Notes under the pieces: generated by a model | Seen by the model: the letters and a program-made list of their open reading frames with translations, nothing else | What the model was told of the DNA's origin: nothing | Database searches by the model: none | Made by a program: the position numbers and the translations under genes | Shown here: one piece after another, positions 40,419 to 47,931 of the stretch | Layout: each line of letters starts with the position of its first letter | Numbering within the stretch: position 1 is the first letter of the stretch | Assembly: GCF_900130125.1 (NCBI RefSeq) | Contig: NZ_FQXY01000011.1 | Span: 1,788,905-1,852,904, forward strand | Length of the DNA stretch: 64,000 nucleotides | Reading direction: 5' to 3' | Source: Bacteroides congonensis | Lineage (GTDB): Bacteria; Bacteroidota; Bacteroidia; Bacteroidales; Bacteroidaceae

Positions 40419-40501
40419 GGGCGGATATGTATATCGTTGGTTGAAACTGCGGTGAGGTGCACCAATATTCCGTGAGACCGGTTCGACTCCGGTTCCGTCC
40501 A
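40419..40501 (+). tRNA. tRNA-like sequence with expanded anticodon loop
   Basis: Acceptor GGGCGGA/TCCGTCC and T arm ACCGG-TTCGACT-CCGGT are intact; the D arm is weak. Stem TGCGG/CCGTG (40448-40452, 40470-40474, two G-U) closes a 17-nt loop that contains the self-complementary GGTGCACC. No anticodon is evident. Confidence 0.5.
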
Positions 40502-40597
40502 CTAGCATTTACATTATGTATAAATCAGGGAGCCGTACACCCTTCAAGCGTAGCCGTTCCATAAGGTACATTGGATTATTCATTTTCTTATTTTTCT

Positions 40598-40626
40598 GCC
40601 TGTACAATACCGTACAGGCAGTTTTT
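40598..40626 (+). terminator. terminator after the tRNA-like cluster
   Basis: GCCTGTAC, loop AATACC, GTACAGGC, then AGTTTTT. It ends the tRNA-like transcript just before the first repeated phage promoter. Confidence 0.8.
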
Positions 40627-40640
40627 AACTACCTGAAAAT

Positions 40641-40724
40641 GGCGTTAAAATGGCGAAGTTTCTGTTTGCTAAACTTGTCAATAACGATTACCTTTACTGA
40701 TGTAATAAACTAAAAGTCAAACCA
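40641..40724 (+). promoter_or_regulatory. repeated phage promoter, copy A (recombination/replication operon)
   Basis: GGCG sites at 40641 and 40652 (11 bp apart), TTTG at 40665-40668, 20 bp, TACCTTTA at 40689-40696, then the leader motif AAGTCAAACCA at 40714-40724. Same spacing as copies B, C and D. Drives erf onward. Confidence 0.8.
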
Positions 40725-40737
40725 TTAATTCAGAATT

Positions 40738-41334
40738 ATGAAAGAATTAGTAACCATTCAGCAAAAGCTGAAAGCCCCGAAAGGGCAATTTAATAAGTTC
40801 GGTAGTTACAAATACCGTAGTTGTGAGGATATTCTTGAGTCAGTGAAACCTATTCTGACTGAAACAAAGTGTTCGTTAACTCTCAGTGATGAGATGGTGC
40901 CAGTAGGCAATAGAATTTATGTAAAAGCAACTGCCACTTTAACCAACGAAAAAGGGGAAAAAGAAATAGTGACTGCTTTTGCGAGAGAAGAGGAAACAAA
41001 GAAGGGAATGGATGGCAGCCAAATTACCGGAGCCTCATCTTCTTATGCAAGAAAGTATGCTCTTAACGGTCTATTTTGCATTGATGATACAAAAGACAGT
41101 GATGCAACTAACACTCACGATAAAGAAGATGCACAACAGCCTGCAAAAACACCGGTTAGTATGAAGAATCCAGTTTATACTGATGCCCAACTGAAAAAGT
41201 CTATTGCTGACATGCTTGCTGTCAAAAGCAGAGCTGAACTTGAAAAAGTATGGTATGGTAATCCGGCTATGCAAAATGATAAAGAGTTTGTAAATGCTTG
41301 TATGGAAATGGGCAAAATTTATCCTGCATCATGA
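40738..41334 (+). CDS. erf: Erf-type single-strand annealing protein
   Basis: 198 residues. The ERF domain is clear: FNKFGSYKYRSCEDILESVK, VKATATLTNEKGEKE, and GSQITGASSSYARKYALNGL. It anneals complementary single strands in phage recombination, usually with an exonuclease, which is encoded next. A short extension after residue 130 is variable. First gene after promoter copy A; overlaps the nuclease gene by 4 bp. Confidence 0.9.
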   Translation: MKELVTIQQKLKAPKGQFNKFGSYKYRSCEDILESVKPILTETKCSLTLSDEMVPVGNRIYVKATATLTNEKGEKEIVTAFAREEETKKGMDGSQITGASSSYARKYALNGLFCIDDTKDSDATNTHDKEDAQQPAKTPVSMKNPVYTDAQLKKSIADMLAVKSRAELEKVWYGNPAMQNDKEFVNACMEMGKIYPAS

Positions 41335-42239
41335 TAGAGTTGGTTAAATCGAGTGTGGTTTTCTCAGAAGAGAACCACACATATTTTCTTGGTGAAAAGC
41401 AACTGAAAGGTATTACCGGAATGATAAGCCGGCAACTATTTCCCAATAAGTATAGGAATATTCCAGAATGCATATTGAAAAAAGCTGCTGAAAAAGGCAG
41501 TCGTATTCATGGACAATGCCAGTTTGCTGATGTTACAGGATTACCACCCGAGAGTATTGAAGCTATTAATTATATCAGGGAAAGAGTAAATGCCGGATAT
41601 AAGGCTTTTGCCAATGAGTACACTGTTTCAGACAATGAATATTTTGCATCGAATATTGATTGTGTTTGGGAAAAGGACGAGAAAATCAGTCTTGGCGACA
41701 TCAAGACTACTGCAAGCCTTGACCGTGAGTATTTGAGTTGGCAGTTATCAATTTATGCCTATTTGTTTGAACTTCAAAATCCACTAATTAAAGTTGATAA
41801 ATTGTTTGGAATTTGGCTACGAGGTGATAAATCTGAATTGGTTGAGATTGAGCGTAAACCGGATGCAGAGGTTAAGAGATTACTGGAGTGTGAGATTAAA
41901 GGTGAACAGTTCTTACCTAATGCTCCTGTTCCAGCCGATGAGAAGCAGCTTATTCCTATGCAATTAGTAAATACTATTATTGATATAGAGGAACAGGCGA
42001 GTTATATCGCTGAAGTGCAGAAAGGTTATAAGGAACAGCTTAAAAGTGCCATGCGTGAGAACGGTGTTAAATCATGGGACGCCGGTCGGTTGCGTGTTAG
42101 CTATACTCCCTCTTCAACGGGTAAGAGTTTTGATGCAAAGAAGTTTCAGGAAGATCACCCGGAACTATATTCTCAATATTTAAAAACATCAACTAAAGCG
42201 GATAGTATTCGTGTAACTATAAGGGAGGAAGGAAAATGA
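41331..42239 (+). CDS. PD-(D/E)XK nuclease, probable recombination exonuclease
   Basis: The ATG at 41331 overlaps the erf stop; upstream codons in this frame lie in erf and are not used. 302 residues with the RecB/Cas4-like core: IDCVWEKDEKISLGDIKTTA (Asp and the GDIKT lysine of motif III), then SWQLSIYAYLFE. It should degrade one DNA strand to feed Erf. Its C-terminal part (about 200-302) is a helical tail found in phage homologues. Operon position supports the pairing. Confidence 0.8.
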   Translation: MIELVKSSVVFSEENHTYFLGEKQLKGITGMISRQLFPNKYRNIPECILKKAAEKGSRIHGQCQFADVTGLPPESIEAINYIRERVNAGYKAFANEYTVSDNEYFASNIDCVWEKDEKISLGDIKTTASLDREYLSWQLSIYAYLFELQNPLIKVDKLFGIWLRGDKSELVEIERKPDAEVKRLLECEIKGEQFLPNAPVPADEKQLIPMQLVNTIIDIEEQASYIAEVQKGYKEQLKSAMRENGVKSWDAGRLRVSYTPSSTGKSFDAKKFQEDHPELYSQYLKTSTKADSIRVTIREEGK

Positions 42240-42709
42240 GTGTTAATAAAGTAATTCTTATAGGGCGTGCCGGTAAAGACCCGGATGTGAGAACATTGGA
42301 CGGTGGAGCGAAAGTAGCTTCTTTATCTTTTGCCACAACAGATAAGGCGTACACCTTACAAAATGGAACCCAGGTGCCGGAACGTACAGAATGGCATAAT
42401 CTTATTTTTTGGAATAAGACTGCTGAAATAGTTGAGAAGTACGTCCATAAAGGAGATAAGTTGTATATAGAAGGTAAGTTACGCACTCGTAACTATGACG
42501 ATAGCAAAGGAGTTAAACGTTACATAACTGAAGTCTTTGTTGATAGTATCGAGATGCTTACACCGAAAGTTCAGCAACAGGCTGCTCCTGTACCACCACC
42601 GTTACCAACGCAACAGCCTACACAGAGACAGCAACAACAAGTACAGCAGCCTGCATATCAGCAACAGCCATATCAACAGGTATCACCGCCTGATGATTTA
42701 CCATTCTAA
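42236..42709 (+). CDS. ssb: single-stranded DNA-binding protein
   Basis: 157 residues. OB fold VNKVILIGRAGKDPDVRTLD, then WHNLIFWNKTAEIVEKYVHKGDKLYIEGKL. A Gln/Pro-rich linker follows, and the tail ends PPDDLPF, the acidic tip that recruits partner proteins. Starts 4 bp inside the nuclease gene. Confidence 0.94.
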   Translation: MSVNKVILIGRAGKDPDVRTLDGGAKVASLSFATTDKAYTLQNGTQVPERTEWHNLIFWNKTAEIVEKYVHKGDKLYIEGKLRTRNYDDSKGVKRYITEVFVDSIEMLTPKVQQQAAPVPPPLPTQQPTQRQQQQVQQPAYQQQPYQQVSPPDDLPF

Positions 42710-42711
42710 AT

Positions 42712-43131
42712 ATGGCAGAAGCTATTCTAACAAAACAAAACGGGGTAGTCACAATGGATAAGTCGTTTGGCTACCTCTGTTCCACGCTCAAAAATGGAAC
42801 TTACACTGTAAGCATCAAGAGAAAGGTAGAACCGCGTACCCTGTCGCAGAATGCGCTCATGTGGCTGTGGTTTGCCTGTATTGAGAGGGAGACAGGCACG
42901 GATAAGTTAGATGTTCATGATTACTATTGCCGGAAGTTTCTTCCACGGCAAATATGTATGAATGGAAATATTGTTTCGGTTGTTGGAAGTACTTCTAAAC
43001 TGAATACGATCCAAATGAAAACTTTCATGGATAAGGTTCAGGCTGATGCTGCCACCGAATTAGGAATCAATTTGCCATTGCCTGTTGACCAGTACTATAA
43101 AGATTTTATTAATGAATACCTGCATAGGTAA
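42712..43131 (+). CDS. NinB-like recombination protein
   Basis: 139 residues. The pattern VEPRTLSQNALMWLWFACIE, then the helical MKTFMDKVQADAATELGINLP, resembles the NinB/Orf family of phage lambda, which assists RecFOR-type loading or replaces it. Two bases after ssb. The match is to the RTxxQNAxMW signature, so moderate. Confidence 0.65.
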   Translation: MAEAILTKQNGVVTMDKSFGYLCSTLKNGTYTVSIKRKVEPRTLSQNALMWLWFACIERETGTDKLDVHDYYCRKFLPRQICMNGNIVSVVGSTSKLNTIQMKTFMDKVQADAATELGINLPLPVDQYYKDFINEYLHR

Positions 43132-43155
43132 GTATTAACTCAAAGTTTAATTAAA

Positions 43156-43764
43156 ATGGATTTGAATATTTCAAAAGCAAAATTGACCAAAAAGGGATGT
43201 CTTGAAGTGGTCTATGCAGACAAGGAAGGAAACGATATTGTTTTTAAGGGGATTAATCCTGTTCATCCGGATTTGAAGGATTCGCTAAACAAGCTCATAC
43301 CCTACATTGTCGATATTACAGAACAGAAAGAATCCCAGTACATTAATTGGGAACGTCCAGAGTCATGTCTTGAAGATGAGTTCTTCAAAAAGTTCAATGT
43401 AACCGGCGTTAGCATTGGTGGTGATTCTTCTTTTGAGGTTTGTGTGTTGACAGGTAAGCGAACCCTTATGACGAGCAAAGTCCTTAATCTTTGTTCTCCT
43501 GGTATTGGTTTCGATCCGGACAATGAATCGTATGTGCATTGTGAGGAGTTTCGTGATGCTGTTTATAATTTCTTGTATGAAGCAGAGCTTTATGTTACAG
43601 AGAATAAATGTTCGGAGATTCAAAGGGAATTTGAATTTAAAGATGGTGAGGACCCGTTTGACAAGGTTGATGAAGCTGCTGATGCAATGAATGAAGATGG
43701 TGAAGATAACGGGATATGTTCAACAGTTGAACATCATGAATTAGTATTAGAACCTGCTTCATGA
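43156..43764 (+). CDS. hypothetical phage protein
   Basis: 202 residues. The first half resembles a small beta domain (LEVVYADKEGNDIVFKGINP), and the tail is acidic (KDGEDPFDKVDEAADAMNEDGED). No family recognised. Lies between the NinB-like and helicase genes and overlaps the helicase by 4 bp, so a recombination or replication accessory role is plausible. Confidence 0.65.
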   Translation: MDLNISKAKLTKKGCLEVVYADKEGNDIVFKGINPVHPDLKDSLNKLIPYIVDITEQKESQYINWERPESCLEDEFFKKFNVTGVSIGGDSSFEVCVLTGKRTLMTSKVLNLCSPGIGFDPDNESYVHCEEFRDAVYNFLYEAELYVTENKCSEIQREFEFKDGEDPFDKVDEAADAMNEDGEDNGICSTVEHHELVLEPAS

Positions 43765-45497
43765 AACCAATTTATGTGACTAAGACGCCCAATCTGTACC
43801 GGATTCAGTTCGAGTATCACCCAAAGTTGGTCGAGGTCATAAAGATGATACCAAGTAAGCCACGCTATGACGGAACAGACCGGGCGTGGCTTGTTAGTAT
43901 CAATGATACGCGTTATCCTATTGGACGTGATGCGAATTGGTATGTGAGAGCTTTTGCGCAATGGGCTGTTCAGATGCGTTATTGTTCTACTGTCAAGGAA
44001 CGTGAGGTAACTGAAGATATTAATTATGATATTCCTCCGATGAAACCTTTTGTCGGTGAACACTATATGTTGCTTCAACCTTACGAGTATCAACTTGAAG
44101 GAGTACAGTATGCAATAGAGCACAAACGCTGTTTTTTCGGTGACCAGCCCGGATTAGGTAAAACATTGCAAGCCATATGTGCAGTTGTTAAAGCACATAA
44201 GGAAGCGCCCATTTATGGTGAGTCTTTTCCAGTACTTGTAATTTGCCCTGCTGCGTTGAAAGTAAACTGGCAGCGTGAGTTTAAGAAGTTCGCAGGTATG
44301 AATTCGATTATCCTTGATGACAGAAACCGACAGTCCTGGCAATCATTTTATGAGTGTAAAAAGTCTGATGGCAGCCCACTTTGTGAGGTGTTCATTACTA
44401 ATTATGAATCGCTTAATAAATTTTTTGTAAAAGCTGTAAATAAGGAATCCAAGCTTACAATGAAAAGTATTGCTTTCGATCAGCGTGTCTCTCTGTTTAG
44501 GTCTGTTATCATTGACGAATCTCATAAATGCAAATCAAGTAAAACTCAACAGAGCAAATATGTTGAAGGTATCTGCAAAGGTAAACGTTATATATTCGCA
44601 TTGACCGGTACTCCTGTTGTTAACAATAATACAGACTTGCTACAACAGCTAAAAATATTAGGTCGATTAGAGGATTTTGGAGGTTATAGCCGGTATGTTG
44701 AAAGATATTGTGATGGTCCCAAACAGGCATCCAACGTTAAAGAGCTGAATTGGCGACTATGGAATACTTGCTTCTTTCGTCGTGAGAAGTCAAAGGTGCT
44801 TACACAACTTCCGGACAAGACTCGTCAATACTTGACAGTTGATATCACTACCACCAAAGAGTATAAGGCTGCCGAGGCTGATATGGTAAAATACTTGAAG
44901 AAGTACAAGAACGCTTCGGATGAACAAGTGCAGAAATCAATGAATGGTGCCGTTATGGTGCAGATGCAGCTTTTAAAGCAGATATCTGCCAGAGGTAAAA
45001 TCAAGGCTGTTTGTGAATTTGTCCATGATGTTATCGACGGTGGTGAGAAGCTGATACTTTTCGGTTACTTGAAAGAAGTTGTAGCAGAACTGAAAAAGGA
45101 ATTTCCTAAAGCTGTTACTGTAACGGGTTCCGATAGTGTCAACCAAAAGCAATATGCCGTTGACTCTTTCCAAAATAATCCGGATTGTAAACTGATTATT
45201 CTGAATTTCAAATCGGGCGGTACCGGGCTTACTTTGACTGCTGCCAGTCGTGTTGCTTTTATAGAGTTCCCTTGGACTTTCAGTGATTGCGAACAGGCAG
45301 AAGATAGAGCACACCGTAACGGTCAAAAGAACAATGTTAACTGCTATTACTTCTTAGGTAAGGATACTATTGACAAGTATATGTATGATGTGATTCAAAC
45401 AAAGAAGAACATTGCTAACGGTGTAACCGGAACGGATGACCAAGTAGAAGAGAATATGGTGAATCTTGCAATGGACTTGTTTAGGGATAAATTATGA
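43761..45497 (+). CDS. SNF2/SWI2-type DEAD/H helicase
   Basis: 578 residues. Walker A FFGDQPGLGKTLQA, DExx box SVIIDESHKCKSSK, then LTGTPVVNN (motif III), and the second RecA-like domain with FKSGGTGLTLTAASRVAFIE and EDRAHRNGQKNNV (motifs V, VI). The N-terminal about 115 residues are a short HARP-like segment (ITKTPNLYRIQFEYHPKL in part). Such SMARCAL1-like annealing helicases remodel forks or rewind DNA; in phages they go with recombination genes as here. Confidence 0.88.
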   Translation: MKPIYVTKTPNLYRIQFEYHPKLVEVIKMIPSKPRYDGTDRAWLVSINDTRYPIGRDANWYVRAFAQWAVQMRYCSTVKEREVTEDINYDIPPMKPFVGEHYMLLQPYEYQLEGVQYAIEHKRCFFGDQPGLGKTLQAICAVVKAHKEAPIYGESFPVLVICPAALKVNWQREFKKFAGMNSIILDDRNRQSWQSFYECKKSDGSPLCEVFITNYESLNKFFVKAVNKESKLTMKSIAFDQRVSLFRSVIIDESHKCKSSKTQQSKYVEGICKGKRYIFALTGTPVVNNNTDLLQQLKILGRLEDFGGYSRYVERYCDGPKQASNVKELNWRLWNTCFFRREKSKVLTQLPDKTRQYLTVDITTTKEYKAAEADMVKYLKKYKNASDEQVQKSMNGAVMVQMQLLKQISARGKIKAVCEFVHDVIDGGEKLILFGYLKEVVAELKKEFPKAVTVTGSDSVNQKQYAVDSFQNNPDCKLIILNFKSGGTGLTLTAASRVAFIEFPWTFSDCEQAEDRAHRNGQKNNVNCYYFLGKDTIDKYMYDVIQTKKNIANGVTGTDDQVEENMVNLAMDLFRDKL

Positions 45498-45682
45498 AGC
45501 CATTTAGATTAGTTATAATTGGGCAGAGAACTCATATTCAGGAATACAAGAAAGAAATGTTGTTCGGTCCTGAATGGGAAACCATAATATCCTTTGTCGG
45601 TTGCAGGAACAGGTGTAAACAAATCGTTGACCTTCTAAATGAATGTGCTACGATTTCAAAAAACAAGCAGAAAAATGACTGA
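45494..45682 (+). CDS. small phage protein
   Basis: 62 residues (MKPFRLVIIGQRTHIQEYKK, then NRCKQIVDLLNECATI). Overlaps both neighbours by a few bases, in the style of a phage operon. Function unknown. Confidence 0.55.
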   Translation: MKPFRLVIIGQRTHIQEYKKEMLFGPEWETIISFVGCRNRCKQIVDLLNECATISKNKQKND

Positions 45683-46124
45683 AGAAGATATTCGTAAATT
45701 GGAGGTGAAATATTCTGAAACCAAGATACAACACATTTGTGTAACTTGGTTCAGAGAAACGTTTCCCAATGTCGGCCCTCTACTCTTTGCTATACCAAAC
45801 GGCGGCGTCAGGACAAAGAAAAGCGGTGCTATGCGTAAATATGAAGGTGCCATCGCTGGTGTTGCTGACTTGATTCTGCTTTTTCCTCGCGGTGGTAAGA
45901 GCAGTCTTTGCATAGAGATGAAAACTCCACATGTAAAAGGTAAACGTGCCGGAACGCAGTCTGATGAGCAAAAAGAGTGGCAGGCCTTAGTTGAGAAATA
46001 TGGTAGTGTATATGTCGTTTGTCATGGGTTGATTGAGTTCATTAATAGCGTTTGCTATTATCTGAAAGCCGACCCTCAACCTTATATAAACAATGTCTTA
46101 CGGAATTATTATAAATTGATATGA
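45675..46124 (+). CDS. VRR-NUC domain nuclease
   Basis: Start at ATG 45675 (MTEEDIRKLEVKYSETKIQH). 149 residues. VRR-NUC motifs: FAIPNGGVRTKKSGAMRKYE, then VADLILLFPRGGKSSLCIEMKT with the Asp and the ExK pair, and TQSDEQKEW. It is a small Holliday-junction or flap nuclease of the PD-(D/E)XK class. Place in the recombination operon agrees. Confidence 0.88.
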   Translation: MTEEDIRKLEVKYSETKIQHICVTWFRETFPNVGPLLFAIPNGGVRTKKSGAMRKYEGAIAGVADLILLFPRGGKSSLCIEMKTPHVKGKRAGTQSDEQKEWQALVEKYGSVYVVCHGLIEFINSVCYYLKADPQPYINNVLRNYYKLI

Positions 46125-46984
46125 CTTATATTGAACTTATCAATAGGTTTTGGGAACTTGACGAAAGCTGGCAATTTTCCTGCTGTGAAACGAGGCTTTA
46201 TTTTTACTTGCTAAAAATTGCGAATCGTTTAGGCTGGGAGGATAACTGGACACGTAGTGATACAAAGGTGTCATCTGACGTGGGAGTGTCTGTAAAAGTA
46301 TTCAAGTCCGCCCGAAATAGATTAGTTCAAGCAGGTCTTATTGAATGTAAACAAGGCAATGGAAGAGGCAATAAATCAACGTATTCTATCAAAGGTGTAC
46401 AAAAAGGTATGCAAAATATACCACCTTTACGGCATCCTTTAGGGACACCTTTAGGGTACCCTTTAGGGACACCTTTTCAAGAAAGCTCCCCCATACCCCC
46501 TAAAGAAGAATATAAGACAGAGACAAAGACAAAGAAAGAACCCCCTAAAGGGGGTAAGAAAGAAAGTAGCTCTGGCGAGCTTTTCCCACTCTCTAAACCG
46601 GAGAAACCTAAAAGAGTCGCAAAAGAATTTATAGCTCCTACGCTTGATGAGGTTATTCAACACTTCATCAAGCAAAATGCTCCGGAACGGTTAGATGACT
46701 GGCAAGAGCAAGCAGAAATATTCTTCAATCACTTTGACTCGATAGGGTGGAAGAATGCCAATGGAGTGAAAATAGAGCGGTGGGATTCCAAAGCAAACCT
46801 TTGGATACTGGATCGTATTCGTGAAAATCGAAGAAATGAATTAGACCATGACGGAAGAGGAAAAGAATTTATCAAGCAAACTTCAAAATTTGATGGAGAA
46901 GGAAGCCGGCAAGCGCAAGCTGACGCTCCAACAGATAGAGAATCTGATACAAAGGCACAAAGAAAGTATTCAGAACGTTTCTGA
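46121..46984 (+). CDS. phage replication initiator-like protein (DnaD/O-type)
   Basis: 287 residues. N-terminal winged-helix domain (WQFSCCETRLYFYLLKIANR, then VGVSVKVFKSARNRLVQAGL), a Pro/Lys-rich linker with an unusual run coded by repeated CCTTTAGGGA/T units (RHPLGTPLGYPLGTPF), and a C-terminal helical segment (VIQHFIKQNAPERLDDWQEQ). This fits replisome organisers that bind the origin and recruit the helicase loader encoded next. The 3' 137 bp are shared with that gene in another frame. Confidence 0.75.
   Translation: MTYIELINRFWELDESWQFSCCETRLYFYLLKIANRLGWEDNWTRSDTKVSSDVGVSVKVFKSARNRLVQAGLIECKQGNGRGNKSTYSIKGVQKGMQNIPPLRHPLGTPLGYPLGTPFQESSPIPPKEEYKTETKTKKEPPKGGKKESSSGELFPLSKPEKPKRVAKEFIAPTLDEVIQHFIKQNAPERLDDWQEQAEIFFNHFDSIGWKNANGVKIERWDSKANLWILDRIRENRRNELDHDGRGKEFIKQTSKFDGEGSRQAQADAPTDRESDTKAQRKYSERF
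46441..46471 (+). repeat. intragenic tandem repeat in the initiator gene
   Basis: Three near-copies of a unit like AGGGACACCTTT (12 bp: AGGGACACC-TTT, AGGGTACCC-TTT, AGGGACACC-TTT) code for GTP-L/GYP-L repeats in the linker. Such iterons inside an initiator gene are where lambda-type origins lie; whether this is the origin is inference. Confidence 0.45.
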
Positions 46985-47636
46985 ATATGACTTAACTGAT
47001 ACGCAAGAGTATTACAGTCATTGGAATTTAATTTCTAACCTTGGTACGGATTATACGGAACGGGAGTTTAGAAAATTTGATGTTGATGATAACAACTCTA
47101 AACTAATTCAGTTTCTTCTGTACTATTTCAACGGATGTCGGTATGCTCAAAATGTGTTTCCGGAAGAGAATTATAAGGTTCATAAGAATCTTTTGCTTGT
47201 TGGTGAACCTGGCACCGGGAAAACAATGTTGATGCAGATTTTTGCAGATTATTTGAAACTCACTTGTAACCCCAATGCTTTTGAAAACTTGTCTGTTACT
47301 CAAATGATGAATTATTATAAAATTCACGGGCATATTGACTTGTACACTTACAATGAGAATCAATCCAAAGGATTTAAACCAAATCCCTTTAATATCTGCT
47401 TGAATGATATCGGTTTGGAAACGGAAAATCAAAAATCGTATGGTACCAGTCTCGATTCGGTTATTGATGAATTTCTTTATGCCCGGTATGAGATTTTTCA
47501 GCAATACGGCAAGAAGTATCATATAACATCGAATCTTGGCATAGCCGAATTTAAGAAACGTTTTGGGCCAAGATTAGTGGATCGTTTTAAAACGTTTAAT
47601 GTTCTCCCCCTGTGTGGCGAGAGTCGTAGAATATAG
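46848..47636 (+). CDS. DnaC-like helicase loader, AAA+ ATPase
   Basis: 262 residues. A helical N-terminus (about 1-90), then Walker A LLLVGEPGTGKTMLMQIF, a Walker B area FNICLNDIGLE, and sensor I HITSNLGI. It matches DnaC/IstB-type loaders that place the replicative helicase. If the first ATG is used it overlaps the initiator gene by 137 bp in a different frame; ATG 46893 would reduce that to 92 bp. Confidence 0.82.
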   Translation: MTEEEKNLSSKLQNLMEKEAGKRKLTLQQIENLIQRHKESIQNVSEYDLTDTQEYYSHWNLISNLGTDYTEREFRKFDVDDNNSKLIQFLLYYFNGCRYAQNVFPEENYKVHKNLLLVGEPGTGKTMLMQIFADYLKLTCNPNAFENLSVTQMMNYYKIHGHIDLYTYNENQSKGFKPNPFNICLNDIGLETENQKSYGTSLDSVIDEFLYARYEIFQQYGKKYHITSNLGIAEFKKRFGPRLVDRFKTFNVLPLCGESRRI

Positions 47637-47641
47637 CTACT

Positions 47642-47830
47642 ATGAAAGTTACAATTTACTGGGTTACTAAAGATTCGGATAAAATTGCTCGTATCAGAGA
47701 GCGTTTCGGTATTGGAACGTATCGAAGTGTGAACGGTGAAACGCCTGCTGAAATACGAGAAGAAGATATGGAACTTCTTCGGGAAACTGAAAGAAGAGGA
47801 TTTATTCAAATACGTAATAAGCCCGCATGA
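47642..47830 (+). CDS. small phage protein
   Basis: 62 residues (MKVTIYWVTKDSDKIARIRE, then AEIREEDMELLRETERRG). Last gene of operon A, directly followed by promoter copy B. Function unknown. Confidence 0.55.
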   Translation: MKVTIYWVTKDSDKIARIRERFGIGTYRSVNGETPAEIREEDMELLRETERRGFIQIRNKPA

Positions 47831-47834
47831 AAAT

Positions 47835-47918
47835 GGCGTTAAAATGGCGGAGTTTCTGTTTGCATAACTTGTCATTTTACGATAACTTTACTGATGTAAT
47901 GAATTAAAAGTCAAACCA
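47835..47918 (+). promoter_or_regulatory. repeated phage promoter, copy B
   Basis: GGCG at 47835 and 47846 (11 bp apart), TTTG at 47859-47862, 20 bp, TAACTTTA at 47883-47890, leader motif AAGTCAAACCA at 47908-47918. Drives the ParB-like gene onward. Confidence 0.8.
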
Positions 47919-47931
47919 ATATAATTAAATT

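Noticed and set aside
40516..40713. 65-codon frame with a hydrophobic stretch between the tRNA-like cluster and erf
   Set aside because: It runs through a strong terminator (40598-40626) and the whole of promoter copy A. Its last 25 codons only mirror the conserved promoter DNA, and the same peptide appears at the other promoter copies.
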